A stretch of 64,000 bases of DNA. It comes from Marinobacterium halophilum. GTDB lineage: Bacteria; Pseudomonadota; Gammaproteobacteria; Pseudomonadales; Balneatricaceae. The position numbers and the translations under genes are program-made. The notes beneath the pieces are model-generated. The model had not been told where the DNA came from. It saw nothing but the letters and a program-made list of their open reading frames with translations, and made no database searches. Location: contig NZ_PYGI01000016.1 in the NCBI RefSeq assembly GCF_003014615.1, forward strand, positions 1 through 64,000, read 5' to 3'. Shown here piece after piece: positions 60,867 to 64,000 of this stretch (position 1 is its first letter; the number at the start of each line of letters is the position of its first letter).

Positions 60867-63116
60867 ATGAGTGTAGAGAGCACCTTTGACGGTGATACTG
60901 AAAAACTGTCACTGCGAGACTTTACCGAGAAGGCATATCTGGACTATTCCATGTATGTCATCCTCGACCGTGCCCTGCCGCATCTGGGCGACGGTATGAA
61001 GCCCGTACAGCGGCGCATTGTGTATGCGATGTCCGAGCTGGGGCTCAAGGCAACGGCAAAGTATAAGAAATCGGCGCGTACCGTGGGTGATGTGCTGGGC
61101 AAGTTCCACCCCCATGGTGACTCGGCCTGTTATGAAGCGATGGTGCTGATGGCGCAGTCGTTCAGTTACCGCTACCCGTTGATCGACGGCCAGGGCAACT
61201 GGGGGTCGCCGGATGATCCCAAATCCTTTGCCGCCATGCGGTACACCGAGTCACGGCTGGCACCCTATGCCGAGGTGCTGCTCAAGGAACTGGGGCAGGG
61301 CACGGCCAACTGGACGCCCAACTTTGACGGTACGCTGGATGAGCCGGAAGTGTTGCCGGCGCGGCTGCCCAATGTGCTGCTTAATGGCGGCACCGGTATA
61401 GCCGTGGGCATGGCGACGGATATTCCGCCGCACAATCTGCGTGAAGTGGCGGGGGCCTGCTGCCATCTGCTCGACCATCCGAGCGCGACCCTGGATGATA
61501 TCTGCCGGATGATTCCGGGACCGGACATGCCCACCGAGGCGGAAATCATTACCCCGGCTGCCGACCTGAAACAGATCTACACCAGCGGCCGTGGCAGCTT
61601 CCGCATGCGTGCCCTGTGGACGCGTGAAGACGGCGAAATCGTGATTACGGCACTGCCGGCCCAGGTTTCCGGGGCCAAGGTGCTGGAACAGATCGCAGCC
61701 CAGATGCAGCAGAAAAAGCTGCCGATGGTCAGCGATCTGCGGGATGAGTCGGATCACGAAAACCCGACCCGCCTGGTGGTGATTCCCCGTTCCAATCGCA
61801 TCGATTGCGAACAGTTGATGGCGCACCTGTTCGCTACCACGGATCTGGAGCGCAGTTACCGCGTCAACCTGAACATGATCGGCATCGATGGGCGGCCGCA
61901 GGTGAAGGATCTGCGCCAGATTCTGGTCGAGTGGCTGAGCTGGCGCACCGGTGTGGTCCGGCGTCGACTCGAGTTCCGCTTGCAGAAGGTCCGTGACCGC
62001 TTGCACCTGCTTGACGGCCTGATGGTGGCCTACCTCAACATTGATGAGGTGATCGCCATTATCCGCGAGGAGGAGAAGCCCAAGGATGAGCTGATGCAGC
62101 GTTTCGGACTCACGGGTGTACAGGCCGACGCGATTCTTGATCTCAAGCTGCGCCATCTGGCACGTCTGGAAGAGATGAAGATTCGTGGTGAACAGGATGA
62201 ATTGGAAAAAGAGCGCAAAATGCTGGAGCGCATTCTGGGGTCTGACGCGCGTATGCGTACGCTGGTGCGGACCGAGATTGAAGCCGCTGCCGAGGAGTTT
62301 GGTGATGCCCGTCGTTCGCCGCTGACCGAGCGCAGCGAAGCGCGGGCATTCAGTGAAAAGGACTTGCTCAGTGCCGATCCGGTCACGGTGGTGCTGTCCA
62401 AACAGGGCTGGATCCGTGCTGCCAAGGGCCATGAGATCGATGCGGAAGGGTTGAGCTACAAATCGGGAGATGGTTTCAAACTGGCGTGTGCGGGGCGGAT
62501 GAACCAGCCGACCCTGTTGCTGGATTCGACCGGGCGCAGCTATACACTGGATACCCACACCTTGCCGTCGGCGCGGGGGCAGGGTGAACCGGTGACCGGC
62601 CATATCAGTTTGCCCAAGGGAGCGATGGTGGATGCGCTGGTGTGTGGACAGGACAACGATGCGATTCTGCTTGCGTCGGATGCCGGCTACGGGTTCATGA
62701 CCCGGATCGGGCAGCTCACCAGCAAGACCAAAAACGGCAAGGCGGTGCTGACCTTGCCGTCAGCGGCCCAGGTGCTGCCGCCGTTGCTGATTCCGAGCGC
62801 GGATGCGTTGCTGGCGGCAGTCAGCAGCGAAGGACGCCTGTTGGTGTTCCCGGCGGCAGAACTGCCGGAACTGACTCGGGGCAAGGGCAACAAGATGATC
62901 AACATTCCGTCGGCCAGGGCCGCTGCGCGGGAAGAACTGATGACGCAGGTGGCCGTACTGGCACCGGGAGACACGCTGGTGATCAATGCCGGTCGTCAGC
63001 ACCTCAAGCTCAAGGGCGCAGAGCTGGAGCATTACCGGGGCGAGCGTGGCCGCCGAGGCAACAAGTTGCCGCGCGGGTATCAGCGTGTCGATAGTCTGGA
63101 GGTCATCAGCGACTGA
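60867..63116 (+). CDS. parC: DNA topoisomerase IV subunit A
   Basis: A 749-residue DNA-cleaving subunit. [25 protein letters not shown] begins the breakage domain, and the catalytic tyrosine is Y126 ([10 protein letters not shown]). The quinolone-resistance region [15 protein letters not shown] keeps serine (S86) and glutamate (E90), matching susceptible E. coli S80/E84. A coiled-coil gate and a C-terminal beta-pinwheel follow. ATG at 60867 after AAGGAT is preferred to GTG 60849. Confidence 0.97.
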   Translation: MSVESTFDGDTEKLSLRDFTEKAYLDYSMYVILDRALPHLGDGMKPVQRRIVYAMSELGLKATAKYKKSARTVGDVLGKFHPHGDSACYEAMVLMAQSFSYRYPLIDGQGNWGSPDDPKSFAAMRYTESRLAPYAEVLLKELGQGTANWTPNFDGTLDEPEVLPARLPNVLLNGGTGIAVGMATDIPPHNLREVAGACCHLLDHPSATLDDICRMIPGPDMPTEAEIITPAADLKQIYTSGRGSFRMRALWTREDGEIVITALPAQVSGAKVLEQIAAQMQQKKLPMVSDLRDESDHENPTRLVVIPRSNRIDCEQLMAHLFATTDLERSYRVNLNMIGIDGRPQVKDLRQILVEWLSWRTGVVRRRLEFRLQKVRDRLHLLDGLMVAYLNIDEVIAIIREEEKPKDELMQRFGLTGVQADAILDLKLRHLARLEEMKIRGEQDELEKERKMLERILGSDARMRTLVRTEIEAAAEEFGDARRSPLTERSEARAFSEKDLLSADPVTVVLSKQGWIRAAKGHEIDAEGLSYKSGDGFKLACAGRMNQPTLLLDSTGRSYTLDTHTLPSARGQGEPVTGHISLPKGAMVDALVCGQDNDAILLASDAGYGFMTRIGQLTSKTKNGKAVLTLPSAAQVLPPLLIPSADALLAAVSSEGRLLVFPAAELPELTRGKGNKMINIPSARAAAREELMTQVAVLAPGDTLVINAGRQHLKLKGAELEHYRGERGRRGNKLPRGYQRVDSLEVISD

Positions 63117-63139
63117 CCTGCGCTGACAGTACCGGCTGC

Positions 63140-64000
63140 TCAGGCACCGGTACTGTCGTTGTCGCGCTCACTGAGCTTGCCCAGCAGATGGTGCGCCTGC
63201 TTCTCCAGCAACGCCTGATAGGAATCGCTGATACTCAGAATCAGTACCTTGTCTTCATCCTCACGGCGGATATTCGCTGGCTGCAACAACATCTCTTTCA
63301 ACAGGGTCGCCTCCGTCAGTGCCGTATGGCTGATCAGTTCATTGCTCTGGGTGGTGCGGGTCAGAAAGTGTGCTTCCTCCTGCATACAGTCGATGCGTTC
63401 GAGCGCGCCGCGTACCAGTGCCATGTGCAGATTCATGACCGGTTTGAAGGCGCGAATCTGTTGCTGGTTGTACTGCTTGTAGAGGTAGGTGAACAGCATG
63501 GCGCAGCACAGGGCGTTGATGCCGTGGCTGTCCTTGTCATCGCTATCGGTAAACAGAATACGCACATTGCCGTTTTTGAGCGTGCCCATGTCTCCGTTGT
63601 AGATACGCGCGGCCGAGTTGGCGAGGGTAAGGTAGTTGCGCAGCAGCTGGCCCCGTTCGTCGTCATCGACATTGTCGGAATGGGCACTGCGGGTGTCGAT
63701 CAGCAGCAGATAGCCCGCTTCATCCGGGGTGATTTCCAGCGCCTGCTCGAAACGGTAGAGCTCGGGCTGTTTCTCGTCCGTGCGCTGTAACGGGTTGGGA
63801 TGACGGGGAGAGTCCTGAGGGCTGGCCGTCACCTGCTCATCCAGCGCAAAGTCATCCTCCTTGATCTGATCGAAATCAGGTACCAGAGCATCGGCACTGC
63901 TGTCGTCAAGCGGCTCCGCAGCGGCACGCGGGGTGAAATGCGGCATGCGTTCGGCATCGGCGGCCGGTTTCAGCAGCGATACCAGCTCGCCGGTATCCAG
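63140..64000 (-). CDS. C-terminal part of an AhpA/YtjB-type protein (5' end outside window)
   Basis: The frame is open to the right edge, so the N-terminus is missing; 286 residues are visible. After an acidic linker, YLLLIDTRSAHSD, LTLANSAARIYNGDMGTLKNGNVRILFTD and ALCCAMLFTYLYKQYN look like a degenerate class III cyclase-homology domain. NLHMALVRGALERID follows. Proteins next to parC in related bacteria combine a YtjB/AhpA periplasmic domain with such a region; that identification is inference. An ATG at 63946 is internal. Confidence 0.7.
   Translation of the reverse strand: MDTGELVSLLKPAADAERMPHFTPRAAAEPLDDSSADALVPDFDQIKEDDFALDEQVTASPQDSPRHPNPLQRTDEKQPELYRFEQALEITPDEAGYLLLIDTRSAHSDNVDDDERGQLLRNYLTLANSAARIYNGDMGTLKNGNVRILFTDSDDKDSHGINALCCAMLFTYLYKQYNQQQIRAFKPVMNLHMALVRGALERIDCMQEEAHFLTRTTQSNELISHTALTEATLLKEMLLQPANIRREDEDKVLILSISDSYQALLEKQAHHLLGKLSERDNDSTGA

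Overview
The window is a stretch of gammaproteobacterial chromosome, most likely from a marine Oceanospirillales- or Alteromonadales-like bacterium. The evidence is the tmRNA tag ANDDNYALAA, standard gammaproteobacterial gene sets (smpB/ssrA, ratA-rnfH, bamE|fur, recN|grpE-dnaK-dnaJ-dapB, ypjD|ffh, rpsP-rimM-trmD-rplS, xerD-dsbC-hom-thrC-recJ, nudF-yqiB-cpdA-yqiA-parE, parC) and sodium-linked transport genes. I cannot name a genus.

Accessory region (1-13,131). The left edge carries the 3' part of an IS3-family insertion sequence (1-779) that cuts the 5' end of a minus-strand gene. Next come strongly structured non-coding DNA, a small unknown gene, and a P2 gpA-type HUH replication endonuclease whose 5' end runs into an attachment site. 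From 3294 to 13131 lies a complete-looking filamentous prophage (inovirus). It is bounded by a 33-bp direct repeat of the 3' end of ssrA, and the right copy lies within the real tmRNA gene. The phage has a divergent repressor/HTH switch, small early genes, a putative ssDNA-binding protein, coat proteins (including a 25-codon hydrophobic gene), a UUCG-loop terminator, a TspB-like adsorption protein, a DUF2523 protein, a Zot assembly ATPase, a Rep_trans initiator and a tyrosine integrase. Both ends carry accessory genes: an AT-rich membrane/coiled-coil/winged-helix protein and a small secreted protein on the left, and a potassium-channel-like protein on the right. Paired candidate integrase arm sites lie inside both ends.

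Core region 1 (13,105-23,807): tmRNA and SmpB (trans-translation), a sodium:neurotransmitter-type symporter, ratA-rnfH, bamE and fur, recN with a palindromic candidate operator, and grpE-dnaK-dnaJ behind a sigma-32 promoter with 13-bp spacing, then dapB and a strong terminator.

V-type ATPase region (23,920-31,659): a NIF3/YqfO-like gene precedes seven tightly packed genes in the order B-D-I-K-E-DUF2764-A. This is a cyclic rotation of the E-DUF2764-A-B-D-I-K order known from Chlamydia, spirochaetes and Bacteroidetes. The K subunit keeps Gln/Gln/Glu ligands expected of a Na+-translocating rotor.

Core region 2 (31,652-64,000): two Nudix hydrolases, a DUF1289 protein, a CNNM/CBS membrane protein, ypjD, ffh, the rpsP operon, an unusual membrane-anchored protein with an Sm-like C-terminus, xerD, dsbC, hom, thrC, recJ, an unlisted 59-codon gene, nfo, an EAL phosphodiesterase, nudF-yqiB-cpdA-yqiA-parE, a large unknown exported protein, an L,D-transpeptidase and a DUF882 peptidase, an Lgt-like/TlpA fusion, a LEA14-like lipoprotein, a ChaN-like protein, parC, and a truncated gene at the right edge.

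The most promising places for something new are the two accessory ends of the prophage (channel protein; membrane-coiled-coil-winged-helix protein), the gpA element with its nested stem-loops, and the rotated V-ATPase operon.
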